Shown piece after piece: positions 20,212 to 32,212 of a DNA stretch of 64,000 bases (position 1 is its first letter; each line of letters opens with the position of its first letter). The DNA comes from Cervus elaphus. Lineage: Eukaryota; Chordata; Mammalia; Artiodactyla; Cervidae. The notes under the pieces are model-generated. The model did not search any database. It had not been told where the DNA came from and saw nothing but the letters and a program-made list of their open reading frames with translations. A program made the translations under genes and the position numbers. Location: the NCBI RefSeq assembly GCF_910594005.1, contig NC_057835.1, positions 43,300,001 through 43,364,000 of the forward strand, in the 5' to 3' direction.

Positions 20212-22208
20212 TTTGTTTTGTAGGACTAAGATGATACAAGCGTCTTTTAGATAAAGGCTGAAGCTTGGGGATAGATTTAAAATTAGAGCCTGTCTTTCTG
20301 TTTCATAACATTACCTTACTTTTCTGTTCTGCTTCTAAAATTTCACTTTTCTTAGGGGGTGGTGCGCTGAGCTGAAAGAGTATTTATAATTTTTTTCTGT
20401 TCATGTAACTCATGAAGTTATGAGTGCTTATTTTCAGTTTCTTCCCAGAATATGATCTTCAGAAAAGTACGTGATGGATTTAGGTATACCCTCATAGACA
20501 TTGAGAAGACATCTGTGCCTGTCTTTGCTATACATACATCCTTGAGTCTGACTGGGGGATGGGTAGGACTCTGTACATTCTCTAACCAGGGAATAGACTG
20601 AACAATTATGAGGTTTTGATTAATATTATTGATGCTTTAATGGCCCATTTTATATTCTGAACACTGGGGGGAAATATGTTCTCTTCTGTAAAGACTGTGG
20701 TTCTTATGATTCACTTAGCATAGACAAGTGAAAAGCATGAAAGATCTGTCTGGCAAGAAGAAATGGGTGACCGTATAATGCCAGTTGCATATATTACTGA
20801 ACTGTTACAGAGGAGAGGAAATTACCCAGTCAGAAAAGATATGTCTCTGTAGCCTTATATCCGCATTCTAATAGCCACAGAGTTTATCTTAGTCTGAATG
20901 GAGCTCTAAGTTATTAATTGTTTTAATGATTTCATTGATTTCTGTTAATCTAGGTAATGTGCCTTACTAAATTCGGTAGTTTATTTTGCTTTTCAATTAA
21001 CCTTTTACTTTTGTTATATCATTTTTTATTAAAAACAATGGTTTTATCTGCATTTTAATGATATGCCTATCTTAATGTATTATGAATTATATTTGGCTAT
21101 CGTCAGTGCAATTTTCCTGAATACTTCAGGGTAATGGCAAACCATAATGGCTCAATATTTTATTGCAGGTTATCATCGACACAAAACACTTTTTGAGTCA
21201 TTTGAATAAATGTTACTATCCTCTATGCATTACCAAAAATAATTTTTAAAGGCTTTTTGTGTCTTTTTGAAGAATGTAACATGGAAGAAATGTAGAGCTT
21301 TAACTTAGGCTTTAATTTCTCAAATTTAAGAATAATATTATTTAAATTTAGATGCAAGGTATTTAAATTTGAACAAACTCCGGGAGATAGTGGAGAACAG
21401 AGAAGCCTGAAGAACTACAATCCATGAGGTCTTAAAGAGTCAGACATGACTTAGTACTGAAAACAGCTACAATTTTAATTTTATTCAAATGACAGATACA
21501 GTATATGTTAGAACTTTTGAAAATTTAAAGCAATGTTTGAAATAGTATATTGCAAAAGAAAGAATGCAATTAGTATGTGTATCATTACTAGGTTTGTAGA
21601 AAATTTCCCTGGCTTATATAGATTATGTGATACTCAGATCGTCTGCCTAATTAAAGTTTTAATTTATTTGGCAGATGTAGAGTTTTCTGTGTTTATAAAA
21701 ACTGATAAAATTGTCCCACTTGAAGTGAGGTAAGTTCTCTACTCTTCATTCCTAGGGAGTCACATTCATGCATAACTTTTTTGCCAATTAAAAACTGTTA
21801 ATGGCACAACATTGAAATTGATTAGTCTTTGTATGTTTACAGCTCACTTTAATTGCTGAAAAACACCGTTTGTCAGTTTCATGTTCTATCGACAATGCTA
21901 TTGATTTATCTGAATTTGGCTTTGTCTTGTCTCTTGTACATAAAACTCACATATGCAGTTCAAATGGGAAATGACTGTATTGATTTCCTTAACTTGAGCC
22001 CAAATGCTAAAGATTTTTGGATAAGCTTTCTCATTACTTAAGCCAAAATCAATAAGAAAGAGCATCTTTTAATGAAAGAACAGTTTGAGCAACGTACTTC
22101 AGAAATAGGGTCCTGTTCATTCTTTGCTTTACAAATCGATCTCCTAGGTTCCTTAAGTGAGGTCCAATTGGTTGACATTGTGGTTTGTCTTTGTGTATAA
22201 ACTTGCAG
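20212..22208. other. Repeat-poor single-copy DNA
   Basis: About 2 kb with no young SINE except a 90-bp BovB-type end at 21373-21462. It contains a 66-codon frame at 21533-21733 with no recognisable motif. It could hold conserved non-coding sequence; I cannot test that. Confidence 0.4.
21373..21462 (+). mobile_element. BovB 3' end fragment
   Basis: AAACTCCGGGAGATAGTGGA through AGAGTCAGACATGACTTAGT matches the last ~90 bp of BovB, which is also the source of the Bov-A unit. Both ends fade. Confidence 0.65.
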
Positions 22209-22286
22209 CTTCAGAGAAGAGAAGATGAACTACAGAGACAGTGGAAAGAAACTCTCTTTCTGAGAAAGAAGGTGGTTCCCTAGCAG
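22209..22286 (+). other. Candidate exon 1 (speculative)
   Basis: A 78-bp segment is preceded by a usable acceptor (GTATAAACTTGCAG) and followed by a GTATAA donor after TAGCAG. Frame 1 reads LQRREDELQRQWKETLFLRK and ends in TAG just before the donor. The frame that would join the next candidate exon contains a TGA. More likely a non-coding exon or chance than a coding one. I know no matching protein. Confidence 0.25.
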
Positions 22287-22355
22287 GTATAAAATCTAGT
22301 GTTGAAATGCAACACAGATTATAAATATATCAAATAATTTTTGTATCTTTTAAGT

Positions 22356-22386
22356 TCATATATGTATATACATATATATATATAAT
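22356..22386. repeat. TA-rich microsatellite
   Basis: Imperfect (TA)n/(TG)n between ATATGTATATACATATATAT and TATAATGCAG. Confidence 0.8.
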
Positions 22387-22629
22387 GCAGGATATTTTTA
22401 CAGATTCTTTGCTGGTTCATCTTTTTAGTATTCTATATCTGCGTATCATATACATTTATGCCAACCTGATTTTAATATTTGCTTTTATTCTAGAAAATCT
22501 CATTGCTGCAATTTGTGTAATGTAAAATAATTCATTGAAACAGCAGGCCATTTTAAAATAACTTTTTCTTTAGTGATCGCTTATCTTCTTTTTCTTTTTT
22601 TAAATTGTTAATGTTCCCATTTTCTGCAG

Positions 22630-22734
22630 GAAGACAAGCATTGAAGGCAAGCTACGGAAATAAGGTGCCCTATCTGAGGAAAGCAGAAAGAACTGCATGT
22701 GTAAAACAAGTTATATGGACAGGCCAAACGTCAG
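22630..22734 (+). other. Candidate exon 2 (speculative)
   Basis: A 105-bp segment has a good acceptor (TTCCCATTTTCTGCAG, with a T-rich tract upstream) and a CAG/GTACTG donor. One frame is open throughout (34 codons, beginning RQALKASYGNKVPYLRKAER). The phase would leave one base at the end. That fits the candidate exon at 39918 only if the AG at 39916-39917 is used. No family is recognised; an open run of this length is not rare by chance. Confidence 0.3.
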
Positions 22735-24490
22735 GTACTGTACTATGATATCATTAACTTCTGTGAACTACATAAATTAAGCTGATTATGCCTTCACTTA
22801 ATTAACTGAAAATGACCTATTGATGGATAGGCTGAGTTAGCTAGAGACCGCTGGCTGCACTGTACTTAATTTATTTGTTTTCAATTAGTTCTTCTCTAGC
22901 CTGTGATTGTTGAGAAAATAAGTGTCTGTTTGCATCTCTTTCCTATAGTATGTTTTTATGCATGGTGAGTTTATATTTAAAATTTTATCCTGAGTAGTAT
23001 TTTTCTTTGACACCAATGCCTAGGTTGATTTGAGTAGTTTTTTCTCATTGTTGCTTTTAATTTGGTTTTTGAAATGAAATAAATATGCAGATTGATTCAA
23101 CTTGTTAATCTTGTGATATTAAAGTATTTTATAAATGATCTCTCACATTCATTTCAAGAATTATCTAGCTTTAATTACATTTTGGGCATTAGTAGTTAGC
23201 AATCATATGGTTAAGCTATATTTTTGTGGAGCAATCTCAGTGAAGAAAGTTCTTAGTCAAATAGAGTTTTTATAATTTTCTCTAGAAACCTAATTTGAGA
23301 GATTTTTTGAAAGTGGAAAAATTATAACATGAATGTTCACTCTCAATTTCTTGTGGTAAGTAGGACTAAAGTATATGAAAATACATTCAGACAAAAATTT
23401 ATCCTTAAAATTTTGATCTTTTACACACTGATTTGTGATGGTTATTGTACCTCACTATGTTGCCCTCTACTATGAAGCTTTTATAACCCCCTAATCAATA
23501 AAAATTTATTGGATTATTCTTATGTTTTCTGCATCTATACATGAAAACATTTCACTAGAGGCTGGTAGTCTACTTTTAGGTATTATTATTAGCTTAATTA
23601 ATTACTATTGACAGTTATTGTAATGGGGTTGGTCAAAATATGAAAATAAACTACATGTAAAGAATGTGATCTGACTTTGGTAATTGGTTTTTATCTCTTC
23701 TAAATTTAGGTCTTTATCTGAAAATGGAGCTAGTAATGAAACTTGGACTCAGCACTCTTTCTGAGGTCCTTGCTAATTCTTGTATATATGTGGTTTAAGT
23801 GTTACTTGTTCTGAAAGTTCAGAGAAACAGATATTTCTGTGGATTAGAGTAGTCAGAGATAGGTTAAAAATTTAATTACACCTACAAGACATACATGAGT
23901 AACATTATAGTTGATAATCCTTGTTAAATTTATATGCATAATATAATTAATACTCTTGGAACTTGTGGGCATATAAGGATTTAACATTGTCATTATTTGT
24001 GAATAATAGAAAGCTCATAAATAGGTGTAGTAATGCATCACAGATTTGGATCACATACCTGTACAAGTACCTTAGTGTTAGGAGAGTAATTGTGCAGCTA
24101 TATTCAAAGAAGTGCTGTTGTGTTTTCCATACATTTGTATATGTTCAGTGAATTTCACTGAAGTTCTGACTGGCTTACTTAAAGTCTTAGCCACATTTTC
24201 CTGAATTTTAGAAGAGAAAAAGTACGCTATTGCAGAATTTGTGAATTAGGGGATCACAAATTACTGGGATCTTGCTTGGAAATATGAAATGATTGTGTCC
24301 TTTGAAAATCTAATGTAGATTTATGTGAGAAAGTAATAGGAGATAAAACTTGTTTTTAGGGAAGACTATTTTGGAAATTCACTTTTAGTTTCTCGGTGTA
24401 TAAGATTCTATTGGATACAAAATTGGAAAGGTTTTATACAGGTCTGTATGTTCACTGAAATGTTTAGTGGAAATTTTGACCTGGAAGCAT
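22735..24490. other. Repeat-poor single-copy DNA
   Basis: 1.75 kb with no recognisable repeat, RNA gene or credible ORF. Confidence 0.45.
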
Positions 24491-24840
24491 AAGTCAGGAA
24501 ATTGTTAGCATATAGATTGTATTAAAGTCAAGAGAAAATGTAAGATGATCAAGAAGTAAATGCTATGAGAAAAGAGAAGAGGATCAAGAAGTTAGGAGCA
24601 TGGGCAAATGTTCCATGGCAGAATGAAAGAATGAAATATGTACAGGCACAGACACAAATAGAAGGGTGGATATAATGGTTTTCAGCCATTGATTTCTCAT
24701 TGAAGGAAATCTAGTTATCAGTTCAGAGTAAGAATAGGGAAGGAAGTACTGGAGGATTTAGGAGTGACAAAAGGCATGAAATATTTTTCTTGGACAGTAA
24801 AGGAAGAAATTATGCATAAAAAGTAAGCCAGAATACTTAG
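24490..24840 (-). mobile_element. L2/CR1-clade LINE fragment
   Basis: TTGTTAGCATATAGATTGTA, TCAGAGTAAGAATAGGGAAG and GTACTGGAGGATTTAGGAGT follow the same order as the minus-strand L2-like LINE at 4575-7280. Assigned by resemblance only. Confidence 0.4.
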
Positions 24841-25880
24841 AATTATCAGGTCTATTTTAATTGAAAAGTTATCTGACCCAATTTTTTTCCTATCAGTATG
24901 TATATCATTTCCACTACTTAACATTATGTAGTGAAACTGTGCTCAGTTTCTGCCTTTCAGTAGATTATGAGCTGCTTGAAAATAAGATATATTGGTTTAT
25001 TTTTATATTCACAACATCCAAATACAGTCCTCAGAATGAGGGGTAAAATTTAAAAAATGTTTGGTTAGATGAGTAAATAACTTATGCAATACATTGTATA
25101 TTGTGCTAAAGATATATAAGCAACGAAAAATATCTTTATATTTGGGAATTTTAATGCTAAATCTTATTTCATAACTGAATTTAGCAATCACTTCTTGATC
25201 TTGTTTCCAGTTATTTTTTAAACTTTAGGTATACTGCTGAGTTAATCATTCTTAGTTCACGACATATCATCACCATTGGTCTCCCTTAGTTTTATCATTT
25301 TTTTAATTTTTAATAGAAACTTATTTTTATTATCATAAGCAATGTATGAAAATATGACTTGCCAGAACAGACTGTAGTAAGTCTCTTGGCTTTTGACAAT
25401 CTTGTAAGTAAAAAATGGTAGCTCTCTTTGCTCATTATAGTTCTAATTTTAATTCCAATAATCTAGACAAAATTGAATATCTACTCATACGTTTAAAGTC
25501 TATATATTTTTTTTTCTGTGAGTTACCTGTTCATAACTGATCATTTCTATACTACGGCTGTTTCATTTCTTGACATCCTTTCTCCACTGAGGCTGTCTTA
25601 CATTCTAAATTTCCAATAACTGCAAACCTTTACCTAATCTCAACTTTACTCATGACCTCCTATTTTAGTAAAGCTTTATTTTGGATATTCTCATTGCTCA
25701 CAGCTGTTTGCATTAGTTTATTTTATTTAGTATGAGAGACACTTTAAGCTCATTATTTACACATTTACTGAAGCAGTTGAACATTTATACTTTCTATTCC
25801 ATGTGATATTACTTATGTGGAAATATTTTCTGAAGGTTCTAAGGTTCTTGATATTTTTTTTCCTTACGTTAAAGCTTTAA
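24841..25880. other. Single-copy AT-rich DNA
   Basis: No supported feature. Confidence 0.4.
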
Positions 25881-26470
25881 TTTGACAAGTCTCTGTGGGT
25901 CAGCATCCCTTTACTATGAAGTATGGGCATCCTGCCACCGGGAACAACCAACCAGCTTAGCAAACAGAATAATTGGTACCATTCTTTTCACATACACAAA
26001 AGTAACTTAAAACAGAATAGAGCTTTTATCATCAATTGATTCTTAGAAGTCCTTTCTTGATATTTCAGCCCCAAGGCTTATATCAAAGTTGTTTCCTTCA
26101 ATGTGGAAACTTCAAGCTTCCAATTCACCAGTCTGCAGACCCTGAGGATCAAAGCAGACCTGCCCTGTGATCCACGGCTAAGCACTTACTTTCTTGAAGT
26201 GATGCTTAGTGCTCTGATTCGGCATCAAGATCTAAGAGTGCTGTTATGAGACGATAAATTAGGGAACCAGACGATTACACCCTTTGGCCTCCACTGAGAT
26301 CTTCCTGAGCAGGAGCACTTGTCTCCAATTCCTCTTTGACCTGTCATTGTTTCCATATGGTGGCCACTGCTCAGGATTCTCACTTGACTCACACACAGTT
26401 CCTGAAAGATCAGCCTGTGTGAGGAGCCTGATTGCTTCATACTATGGTTATTAGAGTCCGGTAAACCAAA
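25880..26470. other. GC-richer unassigned island
   Basis: This ~590-bp stretch is visibly richer in G, C and CpG than its surroundings (for example GAGACGATAAATTAGG, ACCAGACGATTACACC). It could be an old LTR, an exon of a non-coding RNA, or a regulatory element. A 71-codon minus-strand frame (26225-26440) has no recognisable motif. I could not identify LTR ends. Confidence 0.3.
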
Positions 26471-26959
26471 AGGTCTATGAAACTGTATGTTATCTTATCT
26501 ACTGTTTTATTTAATGCCAGACCTCATGTTCTTTTTTATTATCCTGATTATTGAAATGGTAATTTCCTTACTTTAAAAAATTCTGTGTAGTTTCTCATTT
26601 CAGTCTATCAGGCTGATGTTTTATCGTGCCTTATCCTTACTTAGAGAAGTCACGATTTTATGATAATTGCCGTCATCCTCAACCTCTGTGTTCTTTTATT
26701 GAAATTTAAATAAGAAAAAAGAGAACACGTGATGTATAATTTATTAACATTACCTGCTGATCCCGTTTCATCATTTTTTCAAATGTTCCTCATGTGCCAT
26801 GGGTTTATCTGTGCTCGTCCACCACTATGTGATACATGTTAGAATTAGTCACTACACTGTTCTGTCAGATGATCTTAAATGTACACATGGTGGGGTAAAA
26901 ATGCTGGATCTTTGTTGTCTTAAATTTATTAATTAATCCTGGGGTTGTGGGAGAGGTTG
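26471..26959. other. Single-copy AT-rich DNA
   Basis: No supported feature. Confidence 0.4.
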
Positions 26960-27215
26960 GGGAGAGACCACTCCTCAGACACTTTTCTAGTTACCTGGAT
27001 AAGTGTCTTAAATCCATTTCTTTCTCTTTCTCCCCCTACTTGGTCCAGACCCTCAACATCTCTCTTCTATTTCAACAACGCTCTCTCTCTCTCCCTTTGG
27101 TCTCATCCTGTTTTACTCATCCTTCTGCTACTAGACTGTCCTTAAAACATCCACACATATGCACACACAGGAATCTAACCATATTACTCCTCCCCTTAAA
27201 AACATTTTATATTCC
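26960..27215 (+). mobile_element. L2/CR1-clade LINE fragment
   Basis: A pyrimidine-rich plus-strand block ending CTAACCATATTACTCCTCCC and AAAAACATTTTATATTCCC resembles the C-terminal coding part of an L2-type LINE. Weak. Confidence 0.4.
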
Positions 27216-27231
27216 CAGCTAACTACTGAAG

Positions 27232-27258
27232 TTTTTTTTTGTTTTGTTTTGTTTTTTT
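27232..27258. repeat. (TTTTG)n low-complexity tract
   Basis: T-rich tract with three G interruptions. Confidence 0.8.
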
Positions 27259-27589
27259 CAAACTGAGAACATCAGGAATAGGTAAAAAAACCAGAAACTA
27301 ACTCAAGTGGTGCCTTGAGTCTCTCACAACCAATCAACCAATGATAGCAGTCCTGCTTTGTGTATTTTATTAAGTCCAACTGTGATTATATTTGAAGAGA
27401 AAGGATTAGTCAATGACCACCATAATAATGTTGTGTGAAGAACGTCTTCCAAATGTCAGTATCTTATAGTAACAAACAGTTACTTTTCTTGATTGTAGGC
27501 CCTTGGATTGGTTGAGGTGATTCTGCTGAAGGGATTCCAAATTTCTTCCACATGTCTTTCTCTCTGGCATAAGTGGCTCTTTGTAGCCA

Positions 27590-27673
27590 TGGGACTTCCC
27601 TGGTGCTCCTATGGTTAAAACTCTGCACTCCCAATTCAGGAGGCATGAGTTTGATTCCTGGTCAGGGAACTAA
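27590..27673 (+). mobile_element. CHR-type SINE head (cetartiodactyl)
   Basis: GGGACTTCCCTGGTGCTCCT, GGTTAAAACTCTGCACTCCC and GATTCCTGGTCAGGGAACTA follow the tRNA-derived head of CHR SINEs shared by ruminants and whales. Only the head remains. A Bov-tA abuts it. Confidence 0.7.
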
Positions 27674-27885
27674 GGGGCTTCCCACGTGGTTCAGTAGTAA
27701 AAGAATCCACCTGCCAAGGAAGGAGTTGCAGGAGACCCCAGTTTGATCCCTGGGTCTGGAAGATCCCCTGGAGAAGAAAATGGTAACCCACTTCAGTGTT
27801 CTTGCCTGGAAAATCCCATGAACAGAGGAGCCTGGTGAGCACAGTCCATAGGGTTGCAAAGAGTCAGACATGATTGAAAACACAT
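27674..27885 (+). mobile_element. Bov-tA SINE
   Basis: Starts GGGGCTTCCCACGTGGTTCA, includes AGTTTGATCCCTGGG, and ends GAGTCAGACATGATTGAAAA. Confidence 0.92.
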
Positions 27886-28249
27886 GCACCATCCATCATG
27901 TAGCATGCAGGTTTCCAAATTAAACAATGCAGATGTCTTTAAAGGTTTGCTGATACCCTACGTGCTTGAATGACAGTGGCCTGCATTGTCAGATAGCAAA
28001 GAAGCGTCTTAAACCCACAGTGAAATCGTAGGAAGGGCATGGAGGGTAGGAAAGATTGTGAATAAATAATACTAGAAGATTGTGAATAACTAATAGTATC
28101 TACCATAAAATGCCTCTGCTGTTTTAAACAGAAGTTTTAAAACAATTGATCTGCCACATAAAGTACAAATCTTAACAGAAGAAACCAAAGCCTACATTAC
28201 TTCTTCTTATTTATATTTGTTTGTTTTTGGCCACTCTCTGCTATATCTT

Positions 28250-28314
28250 AGTAGTGCATGCTTAGCTGCTCTTTGTGACTCATGGGACTGCAGCTCTCCA
28301 GGCTCCTCTGTCCA
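28250..28314 (-). mobile_element. Bov-A fragment
   Basis: GCTGCTCTTTGTGACTCATG and CAGGCTCCTCTGTCCA match ~65 bp of the 3' Bov-A unit. Truncated on both sides. Confidence 0.7.
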
Positions 28315-28319
28315 GTTCA

Positions 28320-28450
28320 GTGATTTTATATTGAAAAGTTGAAATTAATTTATAATTAATTTAATATAATTAAAGTTGAATATTAATTTATAATTCTATC
28401 TTATTAGAATTAATATAAATTGTATTATTTTTCTTATTATAAATTAATAT
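28320..28450. repeat. AT-rich, self-complementary tract
   Basis: Repeated AATTAATTTATAATTAA-type motifs on both strands. Low complexity. Confidence 0.7.
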
Positions 28451-28640
28451 TCTTGCTAGAGAATCTCAGTTTCTAGAAACCAAAGATAAAACTTTATTAT
28501 TTTTTATATACAAACTTATAACAATAAACAAACTCATCTTTGTTCATTTATAATCAGAATGTGGCATTAGAAATAAATTAGAAATATGTCCCCTAGTGTT
28601 TCCTGTGTTAGGGTTTTGAATGTGACATGTATGCTTCCTT

Positions 28641-28837
28641 GTATGCATCGTGTCCAACTCGGTGTGACCCAATGGACTGCAGCTCCCCAGGCTCCTCTGT
28701 CCATAGGATTTTTCAGGCAAGAATACCAGAGGGGGTTGCCATGCCCTCCTCCAGGGGATCTTCCCAACCCAGGGATCAAACCAGTGTCTCTTAACATCTA
28801 ACCCGCTTTGGCAGATGGGTTCTTTACCACTAGCACA
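28641..28837 (-). mobile_element. Bov-tA SINE with TSD
   Basis: Reverse complement, with Bov-A at the left (CGTGTCCAACTCGGTGTGAC) and head at the right (GGGTTCTTTACCACTAGCAC). An 11-bp TSD, TATGCTTCCTT, lies at 28630-28640 and 28838-28848. Confidence 0.93.
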
Positions 28838-28939
28838 TATGCTTCCTTACAATTGTCTTTTTTCCCTCTCCTTAGCTTCAATGTCTTGCTTATCCTACTT
28901 TTTATTCAGATTAAGTTTCAAAGTAGGAAAAATCCAAGT

Positions 28940-29130
28940 TGTGGCCCCTTGTTAATGGTGTAACCCTGAACAACTTGATTTTAGCTCCATTTTCTCCATC
29001 TGTTTAGTTGGGGAAACAATTCCATAATACTATTGTGAGATTAAATTAGAATATGTTTATAAAGTAGTTAGGGAGGCATAGCACATAGCTAATACTTATT
29101 AAGCATTTACTAGCATTATCTTTCACAAAC
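28940..29130 (+). mobile_element. MIR SINE
   Basis: GTGTAACCCTGAACAACTTG, TCCATTTTCTCCATCTGTTT, ATTGTGAGATTAAATTAGAA and GCACATAGCTAATACTTATT follow the MIR core-to-tail order. Confidence 0.75.
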
Positions 29131-30200
29131 CACCATCTCTGTAGGTTCATTCCTTTGGTCTTCCATTGATTATTACTCTTATTTCTTACTCTCTGGAGTA
29201 TTTAGCTAACCTACTCTGTTAATTTTTCCTTTATTTACTTTCCCTAGATTGTAAGGCTTTGGAAGGAATAAGAATTGCCTTTTCATTTCTCATAGAGTCC
29301 AAAATCCATAGTGGATTACCATTAATATTAAGCTTAGACAAATATATATTATTGGTGATGAAGCTATTGATAGAAGGATGGAGAGAAAGTTACACTTACT
29401 TTCCATAGATTTATTGTCTGAAAAGATTTCACATTTTCACCCATGTGTCTCTTGCACATCACACTCAACTGTATATCACTTACATTTCTTGTGCATGTCA
29501 TGTGTAGTTTATTTTGAGAATTCTTGAGATGTGAATGCATGACATTAAATAAATGAAAACTGACTTCTTCAAAATGGACAATGATAGATTGGAAAAATTA
29601 TAGCTTATAGCAAAATTTAGTAGGAAAAGTAGATTCTATTTATTATCAACTTTTTGTTTCATTTACAGAAATCTTTGTTTTTTAAACTATTCTTAAGTGG
29701 GTGGGTTACTTTTCCATCATATATGAAAGGTTTAACCTTTTCAAATGTTTTGTGTTTCAACCCAGCAATTCTTGAGACATTTACATTTTAGCTCAACAAG
29801 CATACAATACTGAAGACAAATACATAAATCAGCAACAATTTAAAAAAATAAAGATTAGTATTGTCTGTGATGTTCAAATGAATGGAAGCCATTTATGTCA
29901 ATGACAGTGTTGTGGTGTTGAACTGGCTCATCTCTAATTCCTTTGTTCGCCTCTAGCTTTTAAAATTATTCCTGAAATAAGTACAGTGGCAAGCTAATTT
30001 TCTACATTCATTTACATAATTGCCATCATAACTTCTTTTATCTTCCATCAATTTACAACTAACAGCTCAGAATGTTTCTATACAATTATTGTTTTTTTGC
30101 ATTAAGTTTCTAAAGAACTATTGAAAGGGTTGATGATTTCAAACCTTATTCTTATAAATATTAACCTAGATTAGAGCAAACAGGTGTCTTCTCAGAATAT

Positions 30201-30260
30201 GAACACTTAGAATAAAGAGGGAAGTAATTTGAACACTTAATATAAAGAGGGAAATTTATT
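30201..30260 (+). repeat. 30-bp tandem duplication
   Basis: Two adjacent 30-bp units (30201-30230 and 30231-30260). Both contain GAACACTTA and ATAAAGAGGGAA and differ by a few bases. Confidence 0.8.
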
Positions 30261-30524
30261 TTAGGAATTTATGATGCCATGGTTTAACTAGATATTGGAA
30301 TATAAATAAGATTAGAGAACACACATGCTAAATGAGAATAGATACCGTTGACTATGTTTTTATGAGTGATTTGAGATACTTCAGAATTAAAATAAAAAAG
30401 AATGAAAGATTCAAAACACACTTTGTCAATATTGACCAAATGCGCGTATATTTACTTCACTGTATCTTAAAAAAAATCATGCTCTGGGCACATTTATGCA
30501 GCCAGATGAATCAAAGATTGGCTA

Positions 30525-30600
30525 GATATTAAATATTAAATATATATTTAACTAAATATATATAAATATATATTTATAATACATAACATATATTTAATTC
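30525..30600. repeat. AT-rich low-complexity tract
   Basis: TATTAAATATATATTTAACT-type sequence, almost pure A/T. Confidence 0.8.
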
Positions 30601-31079
30601 ACCTTTCTATAAATTCATTGATTTTAGTTAAAAGATTGCCTAGGGATTTGACTAACAGTATAGATTCAGACTAAACTCTGATGGAAAATAAACTGCCAAA
30701 CACAACAATGGAAAAAGAAATTTCTGTCAGATTTACAAATAAAAATATTATAGAGAAATTGAATAAATTTATATAATATGTAAACATATGGTATGCATTT
30801 AATAAAAGATTAATCTTTAAAAATATTTATTTGAATACTTAAATAAGTACAATTGGATTCTTCCAATAATTAACTGAGATATGTAAAAACAAATGTAAAT
30901 ATACTGTTTCAGTATTTGTTATGCAAGACAAATAGCAAAAAAGAAACTTCTCAGATGTATTTTGAATAAAATTATTTGATTTATGGTAATTTCTATTTCC
31001 TTATAATATTTAATCTGGTTAATTTATGGAAAAGTATATATTTCTCTATTAAAAGTATAATTAGAATATTAATGCTTAT

Positions 31080-31290
31080 TATGTGCCTATTTTATCTGAT
31101 TTATATATACTTTATCTAAGTCTCATGAAACACTGTGAGGTTGTTATTATACCCATTTAAAGATGAGAGGTGTTAAAGTCCCAGACATTAACTAAATCCC
31201 TGAAGATCATTCCTTGTTCATGATAAGGCCAAGAAGTTACCTAGGTTATCTACCTCCACACCTCTATTTCTTCTATTCCAGTATACTACC
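31080..31290 (-). mobile_element. MIR SINE
   Basis: TTATCTAAGTCTCATGAAAC, CACTGTGAGGTTGTTATTAT and CCCATTTAAAGATGAGAGGT match the reverse-complement MIR order. Confidence 0.7.
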
Positions 31291-31484
31291 TCTTATTTCT
31301 CAATAATCAACATCACTTAGAAAATAAAGATTGATACTTCAGTGGAATAGTGACAAGATAGAAATTGCAGAGTTGAAATGCAATAGTGCATTAGTCAAGC
31401 AAATCTGGAGGAAGAGTGTGCATTTCAAAATACACAATCAAGGTAAGAATAATGCTTCCTGACTATTTCTCCTGCAACTTTTAT

Positions 31485-31694
31485 GTTGTTGTTGTTTAGT
31501 AGCTCAGTGTCTGACTCTTTTGTGACCCCATGGACTATATCCCATCAGGCTCCTCTGTCCATGGGATTTCCCAGGCAAGAATATTGGAGCAGGTTGCCAT
31601 TTTCTTCTCCAGGGGATCTTCCTGATCCAGGGATTGAACCTGTGTCCCCTGCATTGGCAGACATGTTCTTTCCCACTGAGCCACCAGGGAAGCT
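31485..31694 (-). mobile_element. Bov-tA SINE
   Basis: Reverse complement, beginning GTTGTTGTTTAGTAGCTCAG and ending CACTGAGCCACCAGGGAAGC. Confidence 0.92.
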
Positions 31695-31999
31695 CTCTGC
31701 AATTTGTATAAAGAAATCAAATCTTCCAGTGCCATAGTTTGGATTGGGGCAATTTCCTCTAGCTTGTAATATGTATATTCTGGCTTTTTCCTAAGCTAGC
31801 ATTCATGGGTTCAGTAGTCAAGGACCATTAATGGGTGTAGCTTCCTCAATATTACCCCTATTTATTCCGTAACGAAATCTTGCTTTTTATCCCCCAAAGT
31901 TTGGACACTGCTGATCTAGTAGTCTTAGTTTTCGACATTCACTACCAAACACGCTGTGGATTATTTTAAACTGAAAGTTGAGACTGCCTCTTGGCTTTT
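31695..31999. other. Single-copy DNA
   Basis: No supported feature. Confidence 0.4.
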
Positions 32000-32212
32000 G
32001 GGCTTCCCAGGTGTTCCTAGTGGTAAGGAGCTCACCTGCCAGTGCAGGAAGATAAGAGACATGGGTTCGATCCCTGGGTTGGGAAGATCCCCTGCAGGAG
32101 GGCATGGCAACCCACTCCAGTATTCTTGCCTGGAGAATCCCTTGGACAGAGGAGTCTGGAGGGCTACAGTCCATAGGATTGCAAAGAGTCAGACATGATT
32201 GAGTGACTTAAA
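32000..32212 (+). mobile_element. Bov-tA SINE
   Basis: Begins GGGCTTCCCAGGTGTTCCTA, with the B-box-like GGGTTCGATCCCTGGG intact. It ends GACATGATTGAGTGACTTAA. Confidence 0.93.

Larger units (their letters stand above)
29131..31080. other. Single-copy AT-rich DNA
   Basis: No gene supported. Includes a 30-bp tandem duplication at 30201-30260 and an AT-rich tract at 30525-30600. Confidence 0.45.

Noticed and set aside
20195..20240. Acceptor-like TTTTTGTTTTGTAG just after an L1
   Set aside because: It lies at the L1 poly-A/TSD edge and no exon-like segment with a donor follows.
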